From Erpobdella octoculata (taxonomy: Eukaryota; Annelida; Clitellata; Hirudinida; Erpobdellidae): a stretch of 64,000 bases of DNA. The position numbers were made by a program, and so were the translations under genes. Numbering within the stretch: position 1 is the first letter of the stretch; each line of letters begins with the position of its first letter. Shown here piece by piece: positions 32,829 through 43,496 of the stretch. The notes below the pieces were generated by a model, which saw nothing but the letters and a program-made list of their open reading frames with translations, made no database searches and was not told where the DNA came from. The stretch covers positions 26,357,617 to 26,421,616 of the forward strand of contig OZ022238.1 in NCBI GenBank assembly GCA_963978895.1, written 5' to 3'.

Positions 32829-33334
32829 CAATTTATGCAAATCTGTTTAGCCCCACATGAAATAATTTTCAAATAATTAAGTTAGTGCTAACTTAATGTT
32901 GGCCAGCTTTGTAGCAACAGCCTCCCAACTTTCTTCAAGCATTTCCCCAGCTGGATCTACCAATTTCACACCATTGTCTTCCTCTGGATTGTGAGAGGCA
33001 GTAATCATAACTCCAATGGTAGCTGTAAAAAACGTCATTTAAAACTGAAAAACAAATACTTTTACAAATTTTATAGCCTAAAGGCCTAGGGCCTAGACCC
33101 ATATAATATTTAATTAATTATACCCTTTTTAACTTTTGATCTCAGCACAGCTAAGATTCCCATTCTGTAAACCACATGATCCAAGTCATCAGCTCTATAA
33201 ATAAATAAAGTAGAAATAAAACTAAGTTTTTTAAGCATATTATGTATCAAAATTAGTAAATACCTGGTTCTAAATCCTGCAGTTCCATATTCAATAAACT
33301 TAGCAGATACCTTTGGATGTTTATTCAACAGCAT
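22976..33334 (-). CDS. PGM3: Phosphoacetylglucosamine mutase, 18 coding exons
   Basis: Converts GlcNAc-6-phosphate to GlcNAc-1-phosphate in cytosolic UDP-GlcNAc synthesis. Minus-strand exons, 5' to 3': 33334-33264, 33194-33124, 33022-32893, 32717-32622, 32433-32360, 31641-31514, 27865-27719, 27641-27599, 27526-27446, 27161-27118, 27036-26923, 26255-26154, 25908-25856, 25774-25711, 24130-24008, 23637-23516, 23324-23273, 23068-22976. All introns are GT-AG and all phases agree, giving 535 residues (human enzyme 542). Conserved loops: [10 protein letters not shown]; active-site TASHNP (exon 3); metal loop SFDGDADR (exon 9); sugar loop FEANGHGT (exon 12); phosphate loop [15 protein letters not shown] (exons 16-17). 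The start is the first Met after an acceptor at 33339; the N-terminus is a few residues shorter than in vertebrates. All key residues are present, so the gene looks functional. Confidence 0.96.
24233..25560. mobile_element. hAT-type transposon, family 1, copy 1 (in PGM3 intron)
   Basis: Inverted ends TAAGCATCTGCTTCCG and CGGGACGCAGAATCCTA, exact 8-bp target duplication ATGATCAG (24225-24232, 25561-25568), subterminal GTATCGTATCG repeats. 1328 bp. No long frame. It lies in the intron between the exons at 25711-25774 and 24008-24130. Confidence 0.9.
27236..27433. repeat. 32-bp minisatellite in PGM3 intron
   Basis: Six direct copies of a 32-bp unit containing GACCACATTATTAAACTTAT. The array ends about 12 bp from the 5' splice site at 27445 of the exon ending at 27446. 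Confidence 0.9.
28197..29801. mobile_element. hAT-type transposon, family 1, copy 2 (nested in hAT family 2)
   Basis: Ends TAAGCATCTGCGTCCCG and CGGGACGCAGAAGCTTA; 8-bp duplication GTTCTCAA (28189-28196, 29802-29809). 1605 bp. Near 29089 a plus-strand fragment begins [14 protein letters not shown] and ends [11 protein letters not shown], a BED-finger N-terminus of a hAT transposase with a stop and frameshift between. Its inner part is partly inverted relative to copy 1 (the GACTAGCAGCCTAAGAGG block). Confidence 0.9.
30480..30663 (-). pseudogene. hAT transposase C-terminal fragment (ZBED5-like)
   Basis: Minus-strand reading [39 protein letters not shown] matches the C-terminal dimerisation region of ZBED5-type hAT transposases. 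Only about 60 residues remain. Confidence 0.7.
32789..32825. repeat. (TAA)n microsatellite in PGM3 intron
   Basis: Trinucleotide run of about 12 copies. Confidence 0.9.
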
Positions 33335-33800
33335 TCTTCTGCAATACAAGATAACACAAAATAAATACTATAAAACTTGATATTGTTATATGCCATTAGG
33401 ATTCAAAATTTATAACTTAAGGTAAGGTAAGATTGACAATAAGAACACCTAAAAATTAAAAACAGTCAGATAAATCATAAATTGATGAAAAACTTCTAAT
33501 TATCTAATTTGACACAATAAAAAAAGCTGAAACACTTCTCAAACAAAGAAAATTCTTACTTCAAATTTAAAACTATATAAATCAAATTATATTTTGTGGA
33601 GATACAAAATCACTCAGAAATGCCAGAGCACAACTAAAAACTAGTAAAAACTAATAAAGCCGTTCGTTCACTTTCACACAACGTTTATGTTGTTGTTGTT
33701 TTTGTTTATTTAAGTCCTTGTCACTTTTTCAGCGTTTAGCACCAGAACAACGTTTAAAACTTCCACACGTATTTATGGGTAAAATGTAGAATCACGTGAT
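33335..33800 (-). promoter_or_regulatory. PGM3: PGM3 5'UTR exon and promoter region
   Basis: Upstream of the first coding exon a splice acceptor (TATTGCAG, ending 33339) requires an earlier non-coding exon. A good donor (GAA then GTAAGAATTT) ends it at 33560. No in-frame ATG occurs in that exon. A perfect palindromic E-box TCACGTGA at 33792-33799 is a possible bHLH-Zip (USF/MITF-type) site. The exact transcription start cannot be seen. Confidence 0.45.
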
Positions 33801-35175
33801 CTATTTGTACAAACCTAACCACCACATTTGTAATATAAATATATTTATTTTGCAGCAACAAATTTTTAATTAATAATTTTAACTGTAAAATGACATTTTA
33901 TAATTTGTCATCAAAATGACATTCGAGTCATTTTTGAAGCTTGTAGGAAAATGGGACTCGGTTATCTGAGGTTGTCGGAGCAAGACATATGATAGTAAAT
34001 CTAATATGAAAAGAGCAGGACTGCCGAGAGAAAACATGGGTCCCCTATCTTTTCGTCAAATGTGTTTAGCGCCGTGGTGTCATGGCGTTTCGGTTCGTGA
34101 GCGAAATCAAATTTGATTTGTTTTATTGTTTCACGTGGAAACTGAGTTTTTTTTCTTTTCTTCTGTATTCCCTTTTAACTCTCTTCCTACGTAAATAGCG
34201 CTATGCAAATTTTGTTTGATTGATTGAAATCCACATCTTTTTTTTTAAATAGCTGATGACCAGGGGGAGTTGAAAAAACTTCTCAACTTTTACGTCATAC
34301 ATTTTTCAGAATGATACTACATGGAAAAATTGTATCAATATTGCAAGACCTTTGAAAAATCACGGAAATAATTGAAAGATTATGACAAAAACAATGTAAT
34401 TACAGCAACTGAGGCACGCTCATCGCCAGCATACTACGACACATAGCTTTTTCTTGTACCCATCGTTATTTAGCCTGATAAGTCATTTCGAATCAATAAG
34501 TCTAGCAAAAATTTGAAATCTTCATCAGCGACGTCAGCAACCACTAACACGTTGAATGGTAAAATAAAAGCTACCTACGTAATAAAAATCTCTGCAAGAT
34601 AATTAGGAGATAAAAATGTTGACGACACTGTCATCAAAACTGAAATGGCTGAAAAGAGAGTTTTGAAAAAGTTTTGCTTGAGAAGCGATCTCATTTCTTA
34701 AGAATTTTTAATGAAAACTGCACGCCAGAGAACAAACTCAAAGTGAACTTTTGTCTACTTGACATCAGTATAAGAAAGCTTCAATAGAATTAAAGAAATT
34801 TCAAATTTATTTTTTCTTACGGATGGACTAAAATTCTCATAAAGCTCAGCAAGAAATCTGGTCTACTCATTGTGCAGCTGTATAAGAATTGCGGAATGAT
34901 ATCGATGACAATTACATAAAATTAAAGCGTTTTTTAGTTGAATTGCACGGGTTTTGAGATCAGCGTATGCATCTTTTACCTTTTTTTTTGCAAAAAGAGC
35001 AAATTATCTCGATTTAGACTATGTTAGGAATTGAAAAGGATTTAACACAAATAGTAGCGAATTTATTGTTGTTGTTTATTTAAGTCCTTGTCACTTTTAT
35101 TGGAATTGATTGGAGAGCGAACTCCTTTGAATTTAAAAATGGCGCTTTATAAGTTTATTTGATTGAGCTTGGATA
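33801..35175. other. Intergenic, no gene recognised
   Basis: AT-rich. The phrase TTTATTTAAGTCCTTGTCAC occurs at about 33705 and again near 35078, so a repeat family end is present twice. Between them (34,000-35,060) there are protein-like stretches broken by stops in all frames, probably a decayed transposase. Confidence 0.3.
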
Positions 35176-35345
35176 TTTTTTTTATAATAGTTTATAGTCA
35201 TTTACACAAGGTGTATTAAGACTAAGATATGGCTTATGTAGAAAGCACTTAAGTACTCCCTGTACTTAGATCATATTTAATCTTTTTGACCATTCCTCCT
35301 CCTTTATCCAGGGTTGAGACTGGCTTGTAAAAGCAAGGCGAATTT
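35176..35345 (-). mobile_element. SINE-like or LINE 3'-end copy B
   Basis: Reverse-oriented diverged copy of the 11495-11660 element: TTATAATAGTTTATAG, then CACTTAAGTACTCCCTG, then AGACTGGCTTGTAAAAGC. Confidence 0.65.
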
Positions 35346-36079
35346 GTTCTTTGGTGTTGTCTAACAAAGAATTTAAATGGCGCTGATTAACTAGTCGCGG
35401 TCTTTTGTTATAGTTTTGTTTAGAAGCCTGTTGTGATCGTTGCGTAAAAATATTAAAGAATAATAGTGGCAGAAAACAAGAAATTATTTATGAAAACACT
35501 CTGAATTTGATCATCAAGTCGATTCACAATTCTATAAACTGTCGGCTTAGGAAACTTAGGCAACTTTTAGACTCTAGAGTTCAATGTGCCGGCAGGTATC
35601 CTAAACTCTAGAGTACAAAATCTCTTAGCCCGAGGGTAGTAGATACGATAGACTCTAGTAGATTCTCATACTCTAGAGTACGATATACCTGCGGCACATT
35701 GGACTCTAGAGTAAAGTATTCCCAAAGGTAGAATAAACTCTAGCAAACGTTAACAGTATTAGGTCCAAGATACCTGTAGGCACAATGAACTCTAAAATAC
35801 CTGGTGTTTCTTATCGTTCAAAACACTACATGCTGCACATCTAAAAAAATGAATGTTTTTTGAAAAGGTTACTTCGTAGCTAATTACTCAATACAGACAG
35901 TTTCCGTCTCCTAAAAGTCCTTGGCAGTCAGAAGATCAACCCATGACGATTTACTGCGTTTTTCACTGTTTCTCTTTACAACTGGAAGATGTAGTATTTT
36001 ACAACTTGTTGAATAGTGCATGCATTTGTTTTCAAAAAAATTGATTTCTACCTTTATTTAATTATCCATTTCACTAGAT
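35346..36079. other. Intergenic with ACTCTAGAGT clusters
   Basis: At 35570-35720 the palindrome ACTCTAGAGT or close variants occurs five or more times. The same motif is clustered at 37374-37510. No gene. Confidence 0.4.
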
Positions 36080-37140
36080 ATTCCGCAAAGAAACTCAGAT
36101 TTTTTGTTGGATTTTCGTAGTATCGCTTCAACATCTGTTCGGGTCAACATATGGTTAGAAGCCTATGCCACATTTACTGTCGGCTTTTCTCAGATTGAAT
36201 CCCAAAATCATGGTATCTCCCACCTTGATTTTTTTTCAAACTGTGCCAATTTTTATATTCTGTCTTCGGTTTTTTCCGTGCTCTGGTAAGGTTTTTCACT
36301 GCTTCCTAATGAATTACGTGTTTTCATGATGAAATTAACGTGTTTTTAAAATCCACTTTCATTGACACATACATTTTCAGCTTGCAAGTCAAAAACAGCC
36401 GATTTGTTTGACACAGCAGCATGAAAAAATTATATTCTGTTAAAAACTGCTTTGCGTCCGTACGTCTACATCATATCAAAAGATGTTTGTCCAGTAGATT
36501 TGTGTCTGGCTGTACACAAGGCAAACAGAACACTATTTGGTTGTTTCCTAGATTTTTCAAAAAACTACCTTGGATTATCCTGTTCTGGCGGTTTACAATT
36601 CCATTTCCCTGTGGGTGATAAGCACATGTTCTTCTTTGTTTTGTTCCTGTCAATCAATGTAATTCAATAGAGCCTTTGCAAAACTCACCATCTTCATCAT
36701 TGATGACAAGTTAGTCTATAGGGAAATGTGGCAACGACTTTGGCTGTTTTTAATGCGATAGGTTTTGCTTCCACCCATTTCGAAAAATGATAAACAACGA
36801 CGCAAATACCATATACCTTTGTTGTTTTTGGCAAAGTCCACAAATCCACGCCAATATGTGACCAAACTTTTTTGGCAATAGAAATAGAATGCTTTGTAGA
36901 GAAGCCTTGTTGAAGTTAGAGTTTGCGCGTTGACAAGCTTCACAAGTTACAACAAATTTCTTTAAATTCACGTTCATTCCTGGCCACCATACATCAGCGT
37001 CAAAAAATTTAAGTAATTTTGTCCCTTCCATCACCAATGGCTGCCGCTTGAATTGTCTGCTTCTCTTAACTCCCTTCAGTATAACTTGTTTCTTTGGCAC
37101 TGTATGGTTAAGCTGATTTTTTACCACAATTACTTTGATT
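36080..37140 (-). pseudogene. Gypsy-like integrase and pol 3' end
   Basis: Minus-strand frames: the integrase zinc-finger region (FDADVWWPGMNVNLKKFV, TCEACQRANSNF, 36750-37127), a core fragment (YHPQGNGIVNRQNRIIQGSF, 36471-36653) and a C-terminal tail (IKVGDTMILGFNLRKADS-like near 36200). Stops and frameshifts separate them. No LTRs are visible nearby, so this is an old fragment. Confidence 0.7.
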
Positions 37141-37269
37141 GATTGTTTTTAGAATACCTCTTCTGATATCTGTAATATTTATTACGCGTAAATATGCTGT
37201 TACTGTTACATTCTGTTTTCTGCTGGCTGCATTGGTAATGCAGTATATCGTTGTTTAGCATTTAGTAGT

Positions 37270-37516
37270 TAGGGTGGACTATAGAGTACATGTCACCTGA
37301 CAAAAGGACGTTGTGCCTACGTTGCACCTAGTACGTTGCACCTTATTACGTTATGCCTGGGGCTAACCAGGTGGCTCGTTCTCTAGAGTACATCATGAGT
37401 AGGTATTAGGCATAACGAACTTATAAAGTACATCGTAACTAGTTATGGTGTACTCTATAAGTACGTCATACCTAGTTATGATGTACTCTAGAGTATCTCC
37501 GGTCTAGAGTCCACCC
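37270..37516. mobile_element. Possible MITE with ACTCTAGAGT repeats
   Basis: Imperfect inverted ends AGGGTGGACTATAGAG and GTCTAGAGTCCACCCT, with internal GTACGTCATACCTAG-type inverted repeats. No target duplication found. Confidence 0.45.
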
Positions 37517-37521
37517 TGCAT

Positions 37522-37554
37522 CTTACACCGGCGTCACCAGCGTAGCTCCCTTAA
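37522..37554 (-). mobile_element. SINE fragment, left half (split by piggyBac)
   Basis: CGGCGTCACCAGCGTAGCTC followed by CCTTAA matches the central block of the 13.3-13.5 kb SINE. It continues at 41186 (GCAAGAAGTTTACTCGCATT) after the piggyBac. Confidence 0.65.
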
Positions 37555-38434
37555 CCCTCGGAGGATCTTGGGGTCCATATGGACCCCAAGGCTCTTTTTA
37601 ATACGTATTTTCAAAATGAAAATGTAACGATAAACTCATGACATTTTATGACTTTATGCACGTCTATAAGAAGTATTTATCCTAAAAATATTTAAATTTA
37701 TCTTTACCCAACATCGATTTATTCGTAAATTATACATCGAAAATCCTGGGGTCCATTTGGACCCCAATGGTAATATAATGGTTGTATAGTGATTTGCGTC
37801 AATATGTGTGTCAAATTTATACCTGATGGTTATTTGAATAATAGAAATTACGATAAAGTAGACCGTTGAGAAAGTGCTTCAATTGATCTTTGATCAGTCA
37901 CTTCAAAAACTATCAGTGTTTTTATGACATAATAGAAAGTTCAATATATCATAAGTGGGTAAAAAAGCGGATTGCACAAAGCCTCGGAACATGGACGTCT
38001 GTATAATAGCAGCAACTTTGATGGAGTCTATTAATCGTGGCGGTTAATCCAGACCAACAGACTTCACCTTTAGACTGATGATCGACTGCTGGAGAGTGTT
38101 TGAGGAAATAAAATCAACCTCTTCATTAATGGAGCAGCTTCTCAACAGCACATGCCAGAGAAAGTTGTTTGGAAAAGTTATGGACAGGGTCGGCTGCATT
38201 CAAGCATTTGGTCACCTGCCTATTGATGTGAATGTGTGTGTGAATGGGCATGAACTCAATTCTCTAATCACTAATCGATTTTTTAATTGTGTTGCCAAAA
38301 ACTTTCTCAAAGATTTAAACACCAACTCACAGTCTAGACAATCTAAGAAACGAAAAATAGCTAAAGTATCTGCTAGAACAGATTATTAATATACTTTACA
38401 TTTTTATTGCTTTAGTGTCAATTTTTATTACATA

Positions 38435-39407
38435 CTAGCGGGGTTACCCGGCGTTGCCCGGGGTTTTTAGAGGTTTTTCTAATGTTTGTCTCTCTCGCTC
38501 CCGTTCCCTTCTCCACTTTCCCGTTTTCGTAGCGTTCCCGGTCGCTTTTCCGCTCTCGGTCGTTTTCCAGCTCCCGGTCGCTTTCCCGCTCAGAAGTTTT
38601 GTTATCGATTTTCTCTCTTGCTCGCGTTTCCTTCCAAGCTTGCTCTCCCGATTCCAGTCGCTTTCCGCGTTCCCGGTCGCTTTCCGCGTTCCCGGTCGCT
38701 TTCCCGTTCCCGGTCGCTTTCCCGTTCCCGGTCGCTTTCCCGTTCCCGGTCGCTTTCCCGTTCTCGGTCGCTTTCCCGTTCCCGGTCGCTTTCCCGTTCC
38801 CGGTCGCTTTCCCGTTCCCGGTCGCTTTCCCGTTCTCGGTCGCTTTCCCGTTCCCGGTCGCTTTCCCGTTCCCGGTCGCTTTCCCGTTCCCGGTCGCGTT
38901 CCCGCTCACGCTTGCTCTCCCGTTCCCGGTCATGCTTGCTCTCCCATTCCCGGTCACGGTTGCTCTCCCGTTCCCGTTCCCGTTCCCGCTCATTTTCTCT
39001 TTTACATTCTTTCATAACTTCTGTTAGCCTATAAAACGTAAAATAGATTTGCTAAGACTATATATATATATGAATGTTTGTGGGTTAGTTTGTCTATTAT
39101 AGAAACGGGAAAGAGACCCGGAACGGACAGCGAGCGGGAACGGAAAAGCAAGCGTGAGCGGGAATGGGAGAGCAAACGTGAGCGGGAACGGGACAGCGAC
39201 CGGGAACGGGAAATCGACCGGGAGCGGGAAAGCGACCGGGAGCGGGAAAGCGACCGGAAGCGGGAAAGCGACCGGCAGCGGGAAAACGACCAAAAACGGG
39301 AAAGCGAACAGGAGTGGGAAAGCAGGTGGGAAAGGAAACGGGAGAGAAAGAGACAAACATTAGAAAAACCTCTAAAAAACCTGGGCAACGCCGGGTATCT
39401 CCGCTAG
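38435..39407. mobile_element. Twin Helitron with two opposed 3' ends, copy 1
   Basis: The left end is a minus-strand 3' end (CTAG, hairpin) and the right end a plus-strand 3' end (hairpin, CTAG at 39404-39407). The middle is ACGTAAAATAGATTTGCTAA followed by a TA tract and GAATGTTTGTGGGTTAG. The same composite occurs inverted at 62329-63021. The left arm holds an expanded 18-bp minisatellite. Confidence 0.75.
38660..38990. repeat. 18-bp Helitron minisatellite
   Basis: About 15 direct copies of TCGCTTTCCCGTTCCCGG with single-base variants. On the minus strand it encodes an RERESD repeat. SR-rich frames on the other strand are artefacts. Confidence 0.92.
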
Positions 39408-40132
39408 TACATACATAAACACACACACAGACACACATACATGCACATACACATACATACATACACACATACATACGCACATACATAAATATATAGTTCC
39501 CGCTCGCTCACCCGCTCCGCTCCGCTCATTTTGTGACGGATTTCAAAATTTTTTTTTTTATTTTTGATTTCCATTGACTCTCAAGGTTGTATGAAAATTT
39601 CATTACGATCGGATGAATGGTGTAGCAATGCATAAAGGACATTAACATATAAACATATTAACATATATACATATATACAAACATTCATTTTTATATATAT
39701 ATAGATTAATGTTTCATTATAATCAATAAAATATTTGATTTAATCACCACTGTTGTGTTTTAATTGTGTTGACTATTTTCGACGGAAATAAAGTTATTTA
39801 ACCGTGCATAATCAACGATAAGCGCTGCTGTGTACAGCGCACGGTCGGACAACTACCGTACGCACGCAAACGAGGTTGACCGTCCAGGTGCTATTATACA
39901 GACGTCCATGCTCGGAAGTACAGTTAGTGGTCTACGAAGTACTTTATTCTAAATATAAATGGTAATTTAGAAGCACTTGCCACTGCTTTGTCATTAAAAT
40001 ACGTTTGAAGTTATATTAAAGTTTTCATTTACGTAACTCTGTTGCTGAAGGAAATAACCAGTATAGTGTGCCATGGGCGCATGGGCCACTCATGGGCTTG
40101 AAGTAATTTTATTTTATTTCACAGTGTGTAAA

Positions 40133-40840
40133 ATGGCCGAACGTAAACAGAAACTCTATATCACAGAAGAAATTATAAAACTAATATTTGAAAACGACGG
40201 AGATGATGCTCAGCACTGACGATCTTTCATCAACTGGTGATAACGACTCTGATGGTGAGAGCTACACAGTGTGTATACTCCAAGATGCTGACAATTCGCA
40301 AGGTGACAATGACAAAGAAAGTGTGTCTAATATAAGTGACACATTACTGAGTAATAGTAATTCTGTTACTTTCTATATGTTGAATGATGACATGCACGAA
40401 GACGATGAACTTTTCCGCATTGAAGATGAAGACTGTCTGTTGCCGATGAGGAGAATATCTCGACGTCAATGTTTTCCACAGAAACAGAGTCAGACGATGA
40501 AGATTTGAATGTTTTTTTTTATCAGGCCAGAAAGAGATCCGATGTTTGATTGAAAGCACCAGCAATTCAGGATCGTCGATTTGCAAGTCAAAACGTTATG
40601 AAGCAAGCTCCAGGACCCTCGGCATATGCGACTCACAGAGCAAGTAGTACAAACGAACTAGTGAAACAAACATTTTTGACTAAGCCTATTTTTGAAGTGA
40701 TATTCAAAATGTCAAACAAGGAAGGCATGAAAATTGTTGAAGGATCATGGGAACAAATAACAATGATTGAACTCGAAGCTTTCTTTGGTCTACTGTACCA
40801 AGCTGGTGTTCATAGAAGAACTATGGCACAAAGAAGATGA
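40133..40840 (+). pseudogene. piggyBac transposase, N-terminal part
   Basis: An acidic N-terminal stretch (LSTDDLSSTGDNDSDGES; DDMHEDDELF) is followed, after a frameshift near 40510-40550, by a DDE_Tnp_1_7-type region (APGPSAYATHRASS, IVEGSWEQITMIELEAFFGL, LYQAGVHRR). It stops at 40840; the catalytic aspartates further on are missing. Confidence 0.75.
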
Positions 40841-41189
40841 TAGAAAGATACTTACAAACAATTACTGTAGCTTTGTGCTGATGAGCAATTGTAAGTGTTA
40901 TTTTTCTTGTCATTGTGAGTTGCTTACACACATTTGAAACTACTATAATATCTGGTTATATGTCAATAAAACAAAAATTAAGATGGAGAGAAACCTCCCC
41001 CCACCCTCGTGAAAATTGGGAAGACATTTGGCACCCGCTTTCAAAGCTTTGCTTATAGGTATAATTATAATACTTTATACACTTAACACACATATCTTAA
41101 TGTAAAAATACCAACGAAAATGATGGGGGTCCATATGGACCCCAAAGATCCCAAGTGAGATCACATTAGCGAGAGCCTCCGAGGGTTAA

Positions 41190-41240
41190 GCAAGAAGTTT
41201 ACTCGCATTGCTCAGGTTGAGTGTTTACTAACTCCTTTCA
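41190..41240 (-). mobile_element. SINE fragment, right half
   Basis: GCAAGAAGTTTACTCGCATT, GCTCAGG: continuation of the SINE interrupted at the TTAA by piggyBac. Confidence 0.6.
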
Positions 41241-42170
41241 CGAACCTCAAGAAAAACTTGACGAATAAAGTGCAAGGTCAAAATGCAAACAAATGTGCTT
41301 ATAAGCATTAAGCACAATGAAATCACGAAAAAAGAACAATGCTGATCCCACTCATATAATTCTACCAACATCTTGATGCCACAAAAAAATATCACCTAAT
41401 CAAACTAAAACAAGTTTATGAACAGCCTCAGAAACTACATATCCTCTGTTAGCTACTTTAGCTAAAATCATAATCTCGGCACCTGCTTCAGAAGCATATG
41501 TTGAGGGAGTGTAGTAATATTGATATGATTTCGGGTAAAAGAGACAAACTCTCCAGAACCTAAAGATTCGTGTTTTTTAAAATAAATTCTATGTTTTATA
41601 AACGTTAAGCTGCTCACAAAATCTACCGTTAACTGTAAGTTTAACTTGAAAACAACCAACTGAAATAGTAACTGATAAATGTCTATGGGAAAATAACTTT
41701 AACTGATAACTGAAAAAAGTTGTACATTTAACTCTAACTGGAACTGAAAAGTTTTAACTAAAATATTACTGATTTCTTTAAAAAAATTCTTATGTGATGA
41801 AGAATGTTGTTAAAAATTTTGTTAACATATTATTCATATTTGCTTTAAAACGTCTTAAATTCTACGTAAATTTGGCTTATTAAAATCATCAGCAAGCTCA
41901 ATAGTCAATATATATTGACTCCGGACGTAAAAGTTTGCGACCGGTTGTAATTGATATTTCTAAATATTCTGCAAATTTTTCTTGTGTTTCAACTTCACTT
42001 CTACTGCTGGCTAAATAAATATTTTTTATTTTCTAGTTATTCAAGAATGCTAGCTAATTAAATTTGTTTGTTGTTTATAGGTAATGCATTTTAAATTTTT
42101 ATTGCATTTTCAACTGAAGTATTCCAAATGAACCACCGCTGTAAAATCAAATATAGCTTATTTTTTTAGT
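41241..42170. other. Intergenic with decayed hAT fragment
   Basis: At 41440-41515 the plus strand reads YPLLATLAKIIISAPASEAY, resembling a hAT dimerisation domain, ending in a stop. The following 300 bp are rich in AACTGAAA words typical of hAT subterminal repeats. Nothing else recognised. Confidence 0.4.
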
Positions 42171-42830
42171 AATTACAGTAAAGGGTCAATGATATAGCCT
42201 TGACGAACACTATAAGTTAAGGATACATCAGTAAATTTAAAAAATTTAATAGATACATAAGAAGACCTATCAGTAAGATATGACTTAACCCAAGAGAGTG
42301 AGCCACCAGTTATATTGAATGATTTATCAAGTACATCCAATAACAGCAAATTCACTGTATGAAATGCAGATGACAAATCAAGACAAAAAAGAAGTGTAGA
42401 GAAGCCATAGTCAGAAAAACAATGATATTATTATAGAGATTAAGTAGAAAAGTTTCAGTAGAATGGCCAAAACTAAAACCAGACTGGGAAGGAGGAAGAA
42501 GTGAGAAAGTAGCTAGATAAGTATTTAATTGTTCATATACAAGTTTTTCTATGATTTGAGAGATAAAAGATAAATTAGAGACAGGCCTATAGTTAGATAG
42601 AGAAGAAGGATCAAAAACGCAGTTTACAACGTTTTATAATCAGATCATTATAGAGTTTAAGTACAGCAGTTTCAGTAGAGTGGCCAGCTCAAAAACAAGA
42701 TTGGGAAAGAAGAAAAAGTGAGAAAGTAGTTGAATACAAATTTATTTGTTCATAAGCAACTTTGGTCAATGATTTTAGAGATAAGAGATAGATTAGAAAC
42801 AGGCTTATAGCTAAGGGGAAAAAGGATCAA
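42171..42830 (-). pseudogene. LINE reverse transcriptase fragments, partly duplicated
   Basis: Minus-strand reading: NYRPVSNLSFISQIIEKLVY, LLPPSQSGFSFGHSTET (about 42440-42610), then DLSSAFHTVN, LSWVKSYLTDRSSYVSIK and SVRQGYIIDPLL (42173-42400). These are RT motifs of CR1/Jockey-type elements with the catalytic YADD region missing. A second diverged copy of the GHSTET segment lies at 42640-42820, so part of the element is duplicated in tandem. Confidence 0.75.
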
Positions 42831-43496
42831 GGGAGGCATTACATCAACAGACATCTTTATATAAACCAGTTATGGAATTGTTTTGATTTCATTTCAGAGC
42901 AAATATCTCTAATTGTAATAATTTTGGCTTGGTTAGACGAGGCTTTGCAAGTGCAGCTTCATTCCAATTCACCGTACAGCAGTGGTTCTTAACCTTTTTT
43001 ACCGCGTTTCCTTTCGGACAAACTCTATTTGACCGCACCCCCTACTTTTGCATATAAAAAAATAAGTAAAATGTAAATGATTTGCATCAAGTTTTTTATT
43101 TAATTTATTTTTTGTTGCTTTCCACTGATTAGGTCAGAAAAGGCAATTCGCATATCATCACGGCATCCAATCAAATATTTAGCTTGGTTTCCACTATTAC
43201 CAAAACAAAGAAGATAATCTTACACAAGTAGGCAGTAGCAATAGGAATGATGAATGCCAGCGCATTTTTGGCCAAAGCTGGGTAGCTATCTAAAAAAGAG
43301 TGTGAGGCTTTTTACTTCTAACAATTTGATAAGAAACTAGAAAAGAGGCTTTAAAAAATAGTTTGTCAATAATTGCCAAAGTCCTAGTTGAGATAAACTT
43401 GCTGCGGCGCCACACCGAGTTCTTTTCTGTTTAAGAACGTTAATCGATCTGGAATTGCTGGAGCGCACTGTACTGAAATGCTTTTTTAGCTGGTTC

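Larger units (their letters stand above)
38435..39707 (-). mobile_element. Helitron nested in the P-like element
   Basis: Minus-strand 5' end TCTATATATATATAAAAATG at about 39706 and 3' end CTAG at 38435-38438 with hairpin. The 5' 300 bp match the Helitron at 3754 onward. The host sequence on both sides (ATTACATA / TTAATG) fits A-T target insertion. A second, plus-strand Helitron end lies inside (see 38435-39407). Confidence 0.6.
37990..39910. mobile_element. P-like DNA transposon nested in piggyBac
   Basis: Perfect inverted ends of about 22 bp (CATGGACGTCTGTATAAT and continuing) with flanking CTCGGAA (37983-37989, 39911-39917). An end starting CATG and a 7-8-bp duplication fit the P superfamily. 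The frame 38078-38389 (104 codons, WRVFEEIKSTSSLMEQLLN near the start, basic KKRKIAK near the end) is its only coding remnant; its match to P/THAP9 transposase is unproven. Confidence 0.65.
37555..41185. mobile_element. piggyBac element with TTAA target duplication
   Basis: Ends CCCTCGGAGG / CCTCCGAGGG flanked by TTAA (37551-37554 and 41186-41189). Near both ends is the palindrome GGGGTCCATATGGACCCC (about 37570 and 41130, with a variant at 37750). Transposase remnants lie at 40133-40840. It is inserted in a SINE and interrupted by a P-like element. Confidence 0.92.

Noticed and set aside
38486..39034. Frame resembling an SR-rich splicing factor (RSRSLSRS repeats)
   Set aside because: It is the translation of the 18-bp Helitron minisatellite on the opposite strand; the same DNA gives RERESD and PFPVAF repeats in other frames.
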